Positions 44,478-55,065 of a stretch of 64,000 nucleotides of DNA are shown in pieces. The stretch is from the NCBI RefSeq assembly GCF_020497125.1, contig NC_059084.1:11745501-11809500 (forward strand), written 5' to 3'. Within the stretch, counting starts at the first letter, position 1. Each line of letters opens with the position of its first letter. Position numbers and translations under genes: made by a program. The notes under the pieces are model-generated. The model saw nothing but the letters and a program-made list of their open reading frames with translations, was not told where the DNA came from and made no database searches. The stretch comes from Mauremys mutica (lineage: Eukaryota > Chordata > Testudines > Geoemydidae).

Positions 44478-45191
44478 CAGGGGTTGGCAACCTACGGCAC
44501 ACATGCCAAAGGTGGCAGGTGAGCTGATTTTTGATGGTACGCAGCGGCAGGCTGAGCGGCTCAGCCCATCACTGCTCTGGGGTTCCGGCTGCTGCCCTAT
44601 TGCCAGCTGGGATACCAGCCGCCGGCCCCACTCAGCACCTGCTGCTGGCCTGGGGACCCCCAAGGAACCCCAGACTCGCAGAGAGCTGAGCAGGCCGGCT
44701 GAACCGCTCAACCTGCTGTCAGCCTGGGGTTCCATTCATTCAGCCGGCAGCGGGCTGGGGGGTTGAGTGTCTCAGTCTGCTGCCAGTCTGGGGTGCCGGC
44801 AGCACTCAGCCTACTGCTACTCCGGGGTTCTGGCTGCCGGCCCCTTGCCAGTCAGGAGCCCAGCCGCCGGCCCCACTCTGCCTCCTGGCGGCCGGGATCT
44901 GGGTGGCAGGAGTTGGTGGTCAGAACCCCAGACCAGCAGTGGGCTGAGCAGGGCCTGGGATCCTTGTCTAGGGTTCCAGTCACCAGTCCCGCTCAGCCCG
45001 CTGCCGGTCTGGGGTTTCATTTACTCAGCTGGCAGTGGCCTGAGCAGGACCTCAGATAATAACAATAGTTTATTTATATAATATAGACATGGAGAGAGAC
45101 CTTCTACAAACATTAAAATGTATTACTGGCACGAGAAACCTTAAATTACAGTGAACTTGGCACACCACTTCTGAAAGGTTGCCGACCCCTG
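44478..45191. mobile_element. hAT-type element nested in the 43-46 kb hAT
   Basis: Ends CAGGGGTTGGCAACCT and the inverse GGTTGCCGACCCCTG; flanks GTATAAAG and CTATAGAC match 5 of 8. The interior holds tandem-like blocks of 'cagcctgctgccggtctggggttc' type sequence (about 44530-45050), a degenerate internal repeat that generates spurious frames. Confidence 0.7.
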
Positions 45192-46496
45192 CTATAGACT
45201 GACCATATGTTGTACTAAGATTCTCCTGATTTTTTTTTTCTGTGAGTCAGTATAGCTTTTGCCAGCCCAGAAGTTGGGCAGCCAATATTTTACATTTTCA
45301 CAATGTTTTCTCCAACTTTCATAAAGTAAATACATAGTTAATATGAGTTAAAAAGGCCAGGGACACTTCCTTGTGAAGACTCTGTACAGCAGATCATGCT
45401 AGAGCTGTGAAAATGTCAGTTTTTGATGGAACTTTAGAGACAGTGATTTATCATGTATTTTATCATGTGAATGTGCTGCTATTGCCAATGTCTTTCCAAA
45501 CAAAAATAAGGCACAATAGGACTTCTGTAACATTTCTGTGCTACCTTAATCTAGATGAAATGATTCTGTGCTGACTTCATTTTGGTCACTTTGTGCTTTA
45601 CCTAGCAGTAAAACTAGGGTTATATTTTCCCACTGTTTGGAAACCCAGCTTATTAAACTGATTTTGCAGCCAAAAAAGCCAGAAAGACTGCTTTTAATTA
45701 AAAACAAATCTTTGTTTCAATACCTCTTCATATAAATTTCCAATAAAATTTTGACAAATTAAAAAAATTATATTATTTGCATCATTCTGTCAAATCAGAT
45801 TTTTTTCTATAGGGCTACTTCTTTAGTGCTAGTGCATCAGCATTACAGTGTGCTTAATTAAGTTAAACTGGTTTTAATAACGTGAATGTGGCAAGTTTTC
45901 CAATACTGTATGCTTATATTTGTGTTGCTAAGAGCAGATCAGGCACAGGGGCACCAGTTTAATAATCTCGCCTAGGGCACCATAAATCCTAAGGACGGCC
46001 CTGGGCGGACTGTATCTCAGCACACTGGCAACCCTCCTCTGTCTCTCTCCTCCACCATGTGGAATTCAAAATGGTGACTGGGAAATGCAAATAGTACACA
46101 GCAACTTTAAAGAGTATTTTTACTGGAAAGGCACAGATGTCTGCTAGGATCATTCCTGTTTTCCTTAAAGTAATAAAGGCTTTAAGTTTGCCACTCTGTA
46201 ATCACTCAGCGGTCTATGGAGCCACCTGGAAACAGTGAAGTCAGTGTGAGTCTGACACTATTCTATTTAAAAATCTAGTCCATTTCAGTTAGAAGTAGTC
46301 TTTGCAGTCTGCGGGTGACAAAATCATTTTTCCCAGGTATGACTGGGGTGTCTCTTTTTGCCCAGAAATGTGCTGTGGGCGGGGAGGAAGAATGCTGTGG
46401 AGTTCTGCATGTTTGCATGCAGCCATAATGGGGTAAGCCATGCATAAGCTAATGCAGCATCCGGTTAATTCCCTCATGGATTCTCAACCCAATCCC

Positions 46497-46740
46497 AGCA
46501 TGCCGAGAGGCAGGAAGAAAGGCTGCGGCTCGCCACACAGCTGGAGGGCATCGGTTCAGCAAGGGAGCAGACATGACTCATCTCCATCATGGCTAGAAGA
46601 GCATTGGCTCCAGCTGTCTCTCCCATGCTACGGCCTGATTCTCCTGCAACGATCCTCAGTCCCGAAGTAGCCTGGACAACGCCATGTCGGGGAGGCCCAT
46701 GCATTCAGGCCCCACGAGCGGCTGGGCAGGGCAACTAAGC
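46497..46740 (+). pseudogene. Possible second exon of the Myb/SANT-like relic
   Basis: From about 46505 one frame reads ERQEERLRLATQLEG and continues to a TGA at about 46574. Coiled, Gln/Glu/Arg-rich C-termini are usual in Harbinger Myb-like proteins. The link to the 42.3-kb part is an inference from order and orientation. An aataaa at about 47016 could be its polyadenylation signal. Confidence 0.35.
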
Positions 46741-48280
46741 CCCATGCAGCCTTCTTCATGAACCCCTCTCCTGTGGATACGTCCAGCCGCCTCCCCCAGC
46801 CCCAAGCATATGGAAAGTGGGGAAAGAAGGGAAAGGAGAATGCAGGGCTAGGGGGCATGCAGCAGTGTGTGTATGTGGAGAGGGGAGGGGTTGTATTTGC
46901 CCTGGTTCTTGCTCTATGATTTGTTTTGTTTTCGAAATGTTCTTCTGTTGTTTATTTTGGGGGGTGTTAGGAAGGCCAGCTGCCATTACAATGGTGACCG
47001 TTGTACTGTTTACAAATAAAGCCTTTTATGTCATCCAGAAAGTTTGTTGCTATCACTGCATACCAATCATATACTCAGGATTTCAGATAATAAAGCATGA
47101 TCAGGAGCAATTATACATCACTAAGCAAATACTCTTCCGCAGTGCAGTTAGATACAACAATTCACACTTCAGTAACTTCCTGATATGAATCCACATAACG
47201 ATTCATCCCCCCGTCCACTCCCCCGACCCAGTTCATTTTTATTATGTCCTTCCTAAGTACATTGCATGGCAATCAAGCCCACACGCCTCCCAAGTACTGA
47301 GCCCCCCAAATTATTTAGCACCTTCCCCCCCCAAGCACATTCTTACAAGCACTAGTCCCCTCTTCCATTGGGCCATCCAAGCCCATAAGTGAGAATACAA
47401 AGCAGCCCTGCCTTCTGTGGCCCGGGTGCACCCCGCTCCAGCTGTGGTAGGTGCACTTGCTGGCTGAGCGCTCCAGTTCAATGGCCCCTCACTGTCCTAG
47501 GGCCATTCAGGGGAAATGTCGGGTGGGCATTGTTCTATCGCTTGGGTCAGGATATATTAGTGCAGCTGGTCGAAAAAATCCAAAAATAATTTCACAAAAA
47601 AATTCCACCTCCTGAACTTGTTTTAGTTTTTAAGTGTTTGAAACTGACTTTTTCTATTTGGTTTTTTTGAAAATTTTCATTAATTTCCTTCTATTTTTAG
47701 GAGATATTTTTAGCAAAATGGTTATTGACAGTTTTTGTCCACCAAAAACTTTGGGGTTGTTTTTGTTTTTGATTTGGTACATGAAGACTTTTGAAAATAA
47801 TTTCTGTTACAATTTGGAAGTCAGTATCAATAAAAATACCAGTTATAAATATCAGAAAAGGGCACCATATTTTGATGAAAAATGAAAAAAATGGATCAGA
47901 CTGACAATATTTTGCAACAAGAATTGTTTAATAAAAGAGCAATTTTGGGGGATGAAAAATCTCAACTGAAAAATGTTTACTGTCTCTATGTATTAATACC
48001 ATGCCCTTAAGAATCAATTACCTAAATGAACTGATAAGCAAAATGCATAACTTCCTATGGTCTAGAAAGCTGGGTAGATTAGCTCTAATCATTGAACAGA
48101 ACAGACCTTGTTACTCCACTGTAACAGTGAATATAGCAGTATTTTATTTACAGGAAGTTGCGCGACCTTTCTATTGCATTTCTTGATATTGTAAAGAACA
48201 GGTTTTTTTACAGGGGTTCAGAAAACCTTGTGTGACAGACCTGGAGCTGCTCTGTGATCATTTTTGAATACTGTACATTA
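46741..48280. other. Intergenic or transposon-derived, no gene recognised
   Basis: AT-rich. C-runs at 47.20-47.35 kb and a decayed stretch at 47.36-47.57 kb may be further parts of the Harbinger-like relic. The frame at 47634-47885 is low-complexity Phe/Lys and not a gene. Confidence 0.35.
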
Positions 48281-48283
48281 TCT

Positions 48284-48770
48284 GTCAAGTATCAGAGGGG
48301 TAGCTGTGTTAGTCTGGATCTGTAAAAAGTGACAAAGAGTCCTGTGGCACCTTATTGACTAACAGACGTATTGGAACATAAGCTTGCATGGGTGAATACC
48401 CACTTCGTCAGACGCATGTGGTGGAAATTTCCAGAGGCAGGTATAAATATGCAGGTAAGAATCAGTCTAGAGATAACACGGTTAGTTCAATCAGGGAGGA
48501 TGAGGCCCTCTTCTAGCAGTTGAGGTGTGAACACCAAGGGAGGAGAAACTGCTTTTGTAGTTGGCGAGCCATTCACAGTCTTTGTTTAATCCTGAGTTGA
48601 TGGGGTCAAATCTGCAAATGAACTGAAGCTCAGCAGTTTCTCTTTGAAGTCTGGTCCTGAAGTTTTTTTTGCTGCAGGATGGCCACCTTTAAATCTGCTA
48701 TTGTGTGTCCAGGGAGGTTGAAGTGTTCTCCTACAGGGTTTTGTATATTGCCATTCCTAATACATTACCT
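48284..48770 (-). pseudogene. Penelope-like element, 3' end of the ORF and terminal repeat
   Basis: On the minus strand the segment reads ...NPVGEHFNLPGHTIADLKVA (about 48680-48740), then, after a frame change, FKEKLLSFSSFADLTPS. I associate this with the GIY-YIG endonuclease end of Penelope-like retroelements. It is followed by the terminal text matching the inverted repeat at 4.06-4.25 kb (cctgtggcaccttattgac...tatcagaggggtagc). The copy is 5' truncated and frameshifted. Confidence 0.6.
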
Positions 48771-49170
48771 GGTTATTGGGATATGTGGTGGGACATGCAG
48801 ACCCCACACAGGTAAGGGGGGAGATAATGGGGGCCTGTGGACCCAGTTGGCCCTGCCCTAGTACAACTGCAGCAGATGTCAGGTGTGGAGAGGGGAGTTA
48901 AAAGGAAGCCTGGCTCAGTTTGGGGGTGAGCAGGAAGGAGAGCAGAACTCTGCTTCACTCTCGTGAGGGAAGCCAGGCTTCTGTCAAAAGTTGGAGACAG
49001 CTTGCTGCCTGGATGAGCCTCCTGGTGGATGGGACAACCAGGCCCAGGGAGACCGACCTAAGAACTGGCTGAATGAAAACAGGCCCTGTGTAGAAGAGCA
49101 GGTGCCTGCCATCAGATGACCTTGTTTTAAGTTCATAGCATTCTTTTATTTTTGGACTTTAATTACCCAG
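48771..49170 (+). repeat. LTR-like repeat fragment
   Basis: 'ggagttaaaaggaagcctggctcagtttggggg' resembles a TATA-like promoter block of reptile LTRs, within a purine-rich segment. No ends or duplications could be defined. Confidence 0.3.
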
Positions 49171-50067
49171 AAGGGATGGAACTCATAGATGACTTAGCCA
49201 GAGAGCTAAAGCACCATCTTACTGGACTCTATGACCAGGTAAGTAGTGCCTCTTTGGGCTGGAAGAGGGCACCACAGAAGCAGGCCCTGTCACAGGATGT
49301 TTACTGTATGATTATATTCAATTTAATAGCAGGCTGCTGGAAAAACAAGCGGGAAGGGAAGATAATGGCTCCCAATAAGACATCTCCAGGTAAACTCTTC
49401 AGGGGGCTTAAGAGACAATGAGTAAACAGAGAGAGCGCCCACTTCCTTGGTTCCAGCCAAGTTATAAAACTTGTTCTGCCAGTGGTGAAAACCAACTGCT
49501 CAAAAGGACCATAAAGCATTAAAAAGACACAAACACACACCCATGGGTGGGGGGGGGGAGTTATAAAGAATCTACAATGTCCTAAACTCCCTTTGCAATG
49601 GGGTAGGGGTAACATACACCTGAGTGTGGACTCTTTACTGTTTTAAACATTCTTTTCATTTATGCGTTGTTCCTGCTGTTAAGATTAAACAATACTTAGC
49701 CTTGAGATGACTGGTTTGGGTCAATGTATATACAGCTGGTCGCAAACTCCCAAGGGGAAAAATCACAGGTACCTGAACCCAGTCAGACCTTCTGGGATAA
49801 ACATGATTGATCCACATGTTTGTAGCCAGGGACCCAGTCTAGGAGTGGGAGAAACATGTGATTTCACTTCAGGAAGGTAAAAGTATGAGGCCTCATACTT
49901 GAGGGGGTCCAGTCAGAGAGACTGGAGAAGGGATCAGAGGTGCAGCTACTCTGTATTTGTAACACCTTGTACAATTTTTGATCCTCATGGAGTTTGCACA
50001 CCCATGACTTGTAACAGTAGGTTTGGACAATTTTAATATCATACTCAGGCACCACATTTACATGATT
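49171..50067. other. Intergenic, no gene recognised
   Basis: Contains a G run after 'acacacacccatgg' at about 49540. The frame at 49152-49421 has no recognised family. Nothing else is bounded. Confidence 0.35.
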
Positions 50068-50072
50068 GCACC

Positions 50073-50263
50073 TGTTATATCCTTGGGGGCAGCCAGTTTA
50101 GGAAGAAATCACTTGAGGCCAGACAGCAGACAGCTAACAAAACTACCATTTTATTTACAGACTCAGAGAACTCACTCAGCTGGCTGAAGCTGGCTGAGCT
50201 AACCCATAATAATCTAACTCAGTTGCCATAGCAACAAAAACCATGACAACCAAATACACAACA
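50073..50263 (-). repeat. 3' LTR of the Gypsy-type element
   Basis: 191 bp, TG...CA; 189 of 191 positions equal the other LTR (differences at cagccag/cagccgg and cagctgg/cagccgg). The polypurine tract adjoins its inner edge. Confidence 0.9.
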
Positions 50264-50275
50264 TATTCCTCCCCC

Positions 50276-52054
50276 CTAATAAGAACATCCCCTAAATAAA
50301 ACACACACTAGAAATGCATCCTTAGCTTTGTTAAATGCAACATCACAGGCTTCAGTCCACTTCCAGGCCTTTTTCTGCCCAAGGAGCTCATGAAGTGGTT
50401 TTAGCAGTGTGGCTAACTGTGAGATGAACTTTCCATAATAGTTCAGGAGTCCTAGAAACGAGCGCAGCTGGCTTACATTTCGAGGTGGGGGAGCCTCCAC
50501 AATAGCTTTAACTTTTGCAGGGGCCTTATGAAGACCTGCAGAATCAATGATGTGTCCCAAATATTCAACAGAGGGCTTGAAGAATTCACACTTGTCTTTG
50601 CGAACTCGTAGGCCATACTCTTCCAGTCTTTGTAGGGTAGCCTCTAAATTCTTTAAGTGATCCTCTTCATTTCTTCCAGTGACCAGGATATCATCCAGAT
50701 AGCACTGAACTCCTGACAAGCCACACAAGATCTGGTCCATAGCCCTCTGGAACAGGGCGGGAGCAGACGTTATTCCGAAAGGTAGGCGACAGTATCGATA
50801 AAGCCCCTTATGAGTCGCAATAGTCAACAGCTCTTGGGACTTTTCATCGACGTGCATCTGTAAATATGCTTGACTCAGATCAATCTTACTGAACTTTTGT
50901 CCCCCAGCCAGGCCTGCGAAGAGGTCATCGATGCGGAGAAGCGGGTATTGCTCTGCACACAACACTGGGTTGACAGTGACTTTAAAATCACCGCAAATCC
51001 GGAGAGAGCCATCTTTCTTCACGATTGGAACGATAGGAGTGGCCCATGAGCTATGGGTAACTGGTATTAGGGCTCCATTGGTGACCAGGCGCTCCAGGTC
51101 TGCTTCAACTTTTGGCCTGATGGCATATGGCACAGTTCGGGCTTTCAGATATTTTGGTGGACTGCCAGGTTTAATGTTCAATGTCACAGTGATTCCCTTC
51201 ATACTTCCCAAATCATCTCCAAAAACAGCAGCATGTTTCCTTAGTATAGGGGTTAGACTGGTTTCTTCTTTAGTCATCCGGTGCACTTCTGCCCAGTTCA
51301 GTTGAATCTTCCCAAGCCAAGACCTACCCATTAAGGCTGGGTAGTTACCTCTCACCACAAACAGTGGCAATTTAGCCACCTGTCCATTGAGCTCCACCTT
51401 AACATCAATAGTGCCCAGCATAGGCACAGCTTCTCCCGTATACGTCTTCAGAACAGTTTTTGTTGCCTTAAGCGGAAGATGCTGTAGCTTTTCTTTATAC
51501 ACAGTCTCGGAGATCAGTGAGACGGCTGCACCGGTGTCCAGTTCCATGTGTATACGTTTGCCATCCAATAACGGGGTTACCCAGTATTCATGTGAGCCCA
51601 CTGCCAAAGACAAAACATGCAGTGGCACTTTCTCTTGCGCTGAGGTGTCACCTTGATCATCCTGGGTCTGCTCTAGGGTATGCAAGGTTCCTCTTTTTGT
51701 CGGCCAGACCACAGGCCTCTTTTTCTTTTGTTTACAGGCACACTCAATGTGTCCCTTTTTGCCACAGTGTCGACACACCAGGTCCTTACACCAGCATTCC
51801 AATGCCTGGTGACCCGGCTTACCACAGCGGTAACATTCTTGACTCTGCACAGTTTTGTGGGTCGGTTCTTGTGACACTTTTTGCACCCTAGGGGATGCAC
51901 CGATGTATTGCGCCTCCCTTGTAGCCAGTTCCATGGAGACAGCAATATCAACAGCCTTCTGTACGGTAAGCTGAGCCTCTGTCAGTAGGCGCTTCCGTAT
52001 AGCTTCACTGTAGAGGCCACACACTAACCTGTCACGCAGGGCATCATTTAACAT
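50276..52054 (-). pseudogene. Retrotransposon gag end - protease - reverse transcriptase ORF (592 codons)
   Basis: Domains by residue of this frame: a capsid-like tail (1-55); two CCHC zinc knuckles (C74-C77-H82-C87 and C94-C97-H102-C107); an aspartic protease with D173-T-G and the partner region near 240-250; a reverse transcriptase from about 300 with the catalytic YLDD at 452-455; and the thumb/connection to about 575. The last 12 codons run into unrelated sequence at the deletion joint, then a stop beside the polypurine tract. The first Met is only the first after an upstream in-frame stop; the true gag start is further upstream. This is a Gypsy/Ty3 retrotransposon protein, not a host gene. 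Confidence 0.88.
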
Positions 52055-52421
52055 TTCTTTAAATTCACAGTGTTCTGCTAGCTTTTTTTAAATGGCTACA
52101 AATTGTACAACTGTTTCATCTTCCTTTTGGTCTCTTTTGTGGAACCTATATCTTTCAGCAATTACCAGTGGTTTTGGGGAGAAATGAGACCCCAGGATTT
52201 CCACAATGTCACTGTAAGATTTAGTCTCAGGCTTAACAGGGTGTAGTAAGCTGCGTAGCAGGGAGTAGGTTTTAGCCCCTACAACACTTAAGAATATTGG
52301 CACCTTCTTCGCTTCTGTAATGTCATTTGCAATAAAAAAAAAGCTCAAAACGCTCAGTATACACATGCCACTGCTCTATATTCTCATCAAAAGGTTCCAG
52401 TGGCCTGGTCAGAGTAGCCAT
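52055..52421 (-). pseudogene. Retrotransposon gag start, interrupted
   Basis: A Met at 52421 begins a gag-like frame that shifts at the A/T run 52334-52342 (one-base length change). The frame continues with ANDITEAKK...VGAKTYSLLRSL and ends at an in-frame stop (52088-52090), after which the same frame stays open into the 592-codon ORF. Two lesions therefore separate the start from the pol part. Confidence 0.75.
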
Positions 52422-52545
52422 GATTTTAGTTTCACTTTCACAGTCAGTGCAAACAAGCAGCTTGTTTGTTTGTTTGTTCTTTACCTTGACTTCTACTTCC
52501 TTCTGTTACTGGAGCAGCACCAGGATCCCATCCATCATCGCCACT

Positions 52546-52736
52546 TGTTATATCCTTGGGGGCAGCCGGTTTAGGAAGAAATCACTTGAGGCCAGACAGC
52601 AGACAGCTAACAAAACTACCATTTTATTTACAGACTCAGAGAACTCACTCAGCCGGCTGAAGCTGGCTGAGCTAACCCATAATAATCTAACTCAGTTGCC
52701 ATAGCAACAAAAACCATGACAACCAAATACACAACA
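52546..52736 (-). repeat. 5' LTR of the Gypsy-type element
   Basis: 191 bp, TG...CA, with the primer-binding-like site just inside. The host GCACC duplication follows at 52737-52741. Confidence 0.9.
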
Positions 52737-52741
52737 GCACC

Positions 52742-54735
52742 TATAATACATTATTTTTAAAAAAAGCCATGCAGTTCCTAATACATTGCATGGTACTAGC
52801 TCACTGGTTTTTTCCTTTCAGACAAGGAAATGGAAGATGTTTTGTTTCTCTGGCTAGAAGTCCTAGAGATCAGCATGTTAGTGGAGTACTCAATGAACTT
52901 TGCAAGCCTATGGCACTGTAACACTCTGCCCAGTGTAGTTCTTATGAGATATCTTTCAGTGGAACAATGTCCTGTCAGCTTCTAAGGGCAAAGTTTGTCA
53001 AATGGTTTATGGAGACAGCCCCACAACACACACACTGGGTTCCATTTTAATTCATGATCTACTCCCAGGTTACATTAGGTTCCTGATTAATAACGGAGTT
53101 AAGGTATGTACCTGCTGGCAGATCCTATATTTGCTGTGAAAAGTAGTTACCTAACAACACAGAGAGAGAGTGGTTCCCCCTTAAAAAATAAACCTTTACC
53201 ACACTGTGGCATTGATTTTACTACAGCATTTCCTATCCTTAGAATTTGTACAACCCATGATGTGTCATTAACACTATAGTACAGGAAACACTTGTTTTTT
53301 AAGGGCTACCACTGTGCCACTTAGATTTAAGACTCTTATTAAATTGTATGCTGGATGGCAGGAACTATATCTTTGTGTTTATACCATACCTTGCACAATG
53401 GTCCCAAGGTCCTGGCTGAGGTCCTCGCATGCTACTGCAATATATATACTTAATAACAGTGTACCTGTTTGTGCAGGCAATCACACTTGCAAATTTTTAT
53501 TGATAAAACAATAGTGACTACATGCAGTAATTTAAATGATTAATTTACCTTGATTAGAGGAACTACATTCCTCTTGAATTAGAGCCCCACGTAGGTTAGC
53601 AGACTGACACGCTCTGAATGCTTACAATGGAACCAAAGGATTGAAAAGAGGATGAAAGCACTTGCAAACTGAAAAGCCAGCCAGCCAGCTGTCCTGAATC
53701 TGGATGCTTGCAAAGAGTTAACTTGCAACGCAGGCTGCATGAGGGCCAACAGCAGCCAATCCTCTTTCCATTATTTCATCAAAGCAACAGGAATGGCTTT
53801 AATTTTCCATGACGTGCTTATGAAATGTAAGCCTTCTTGTAATAAAGAAATTATTTGGTTTTGTAATGGATACATAAGAAATCAATTTCCCATTTTCAAA
53901 TTAGGTAAGATTAATAATAAAGCAAACAATAAGTGGAGCAAGGGGGAGAGAAGAGAAATCGGAGAAGGTCCCAGCAGCCCTGAGATGGGACTGATTGCAT
54001 TTGGGTCTGTTACAATGCATTCATTAATTGCTTTACTGCAGTGAAGTTTCAGCTGTCGTATTTCTTCAAAGAAATATTCCTCATCTCATTGTAAGTGATT
54101 AATTTCTGCAGGCAGTTGTATGCATGCCGCCATAAATACCTTTCTGCTGGTCATTAATCTTAGGACACAGGTTGCTTTTCATTCAATAATTTGTAGATCA
54201 AATAACATGCCATCATCACCATCTCTAAGGACAGGTCCTTCTCTGACTTCCCTGCTCCTCCGTCAGCATGGACAGTGCTTGCCAGACGTTTCACTGAAAT
54301 AGAGGGCTCAGAAGCTGTCCCCAGCAATGGGTGAGCTTGCACTAGAAGAAGGATCTTCTAACTTCTATGTCATAGGCTGTAAACACTGCAGATCAGAGGC
54401 TGCATTATCATGTGTTTTTATAGTGACTATGATTGTAATATGGATATTACAGTAGCATTCCAAGGCCCTGATCCCAGTGAGGAACCTCCGAGTTCCACAG
54501 TAACATAAATATGAATAACCTAGATTTTCCTCTTTCTCAGTGTTATCTTTCATGCTTACTACCTGTTGGCTCCCTCTTCTCACAGCTCTGGGGGCAAGCG
54601 GAGGGCAGAGAGTTGGGATTTCTGAGTTTGCTTCCCTGCTCTCTTGCTGAGTCACTTGGATGCATTTATTCACCTGTCTGTGCCTCAGAATAAATAAGGG
54701 TAACGCTTACCTACATCACAGCATTGTTGTGAGGC
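52742..54735. other. Intergenic, no gene recognised
   Basis: Mostly unique-looking. A MIR-like tail (ggcaggaactatatctttgtgtttatacc) occurs at about 53355-53450. The 53.8-54.1 kb part is AT-rich with repeated attaat words. A MIR-like core (cttgctgagtcacttgg...cctgtctgtgcctcag) is at 54640-54690. Confidence 0.4.
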
Positions 54736-54737
54736 TG

Positions 54738-54814
54738 AATGGGCCTGATCCAAAGCCCACTGAAGTCAGTGGAAAGTCTCCCATTGATTTCCATGGGTTT
54801 TTGAATTAGGCCCA
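54738..54814. repeat. Palindromic repeat 'gggcctgatccaaagccc'
   Basis: Left half atgggcctgatccaaagccc and right half gggtttttgaattaggcccat are imperfect inverse copies around a cattgatttccatgg centre; same family as 10071-10132. Confidence 0.6.
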
Positions 54815-54939
54815 TTGTTTGCAAAACACCTGAAGGACCTCTGGTGAGAGGTGCTATGACAGTGCAGATTGTTCTTTTTGATTCTCTTTGGGGCGATTGC
54901 TCTCTCACCAGGATGATCAATACAACTGGACGGTTTTCT

Positions 54940-55065
54940 AAAAGTTATGCTCTCGTTCAAACAGAAATTAATTCCAGGAAGTCCTCTGGCCTGTGTCATG
55001 CAGGAGGTCAGACTATATGAGAACGATGGTTCCTTGTGGCCTTAGAATATATCCATCTACCTGCT
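54940..55065 (+). repeat. CR1 LINE 3' end fragment
   Basis: 'caggaggtcagactatatgagaacgatggttccttgtggccttagaatatat' is the CR1 3' terminal text in the + orientation. Confidence 0.7.

Larger units (their letters stand above)
43111..46003. mobile_element. hAT-type element, 2.9 kb, hosting nested MITEs
   Basis: Ends CAGGGCCGTCCTTAGG and the inverse CCTAAGGACGGCCCTG, subterminal 'gccgcctagggcacca' / 'cgcctagggcaccata', and a perfect 8-bp target duplication GGCGGACT (43103-43110 and 46004-46011). It contains nested MITEs at 43.68-43.90 and 44.48-45.19 kb. No intact transposase frame is visible. Confidence 0.9.
50073..52736 (-). mobile_element. Gypsy-type LTR retrotransposon, young, internally deleted
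   Basis: Two 191-bp LTRs (50073-50263 and 52546-52736) have TG...CA ends and differ at two positions. They are flanked by GCACC direct repeats (50068-50072 and 52737-52741). Read on the minus strand, a TGG-starting primer-binding-like site lies two bases after the 5' LTR (52543 downwards), and a polypurine tract (aggggggaggaata) abuts the 3' LTR. The interior carries gag, zinc knuckles, protease and reverse transcriptase; RNase H and integrase are absent. At 2664 bp it is about half the usual length of the class, and it cannot move without help. Confidence 0.92.

Noticed and set aside
50931..51891. Plus-strand frames of 89-124 codons
   Set aside because: They are shadows of the minus-strand retrotransposon protease/reverse transcriptase frame.
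52526..52543. Assigning a specific tRNA to the primer-binding-like site
   Set aside because: It starts with TGG at the right place, but I cannot match it to a particular tRNA 3' end without a search.
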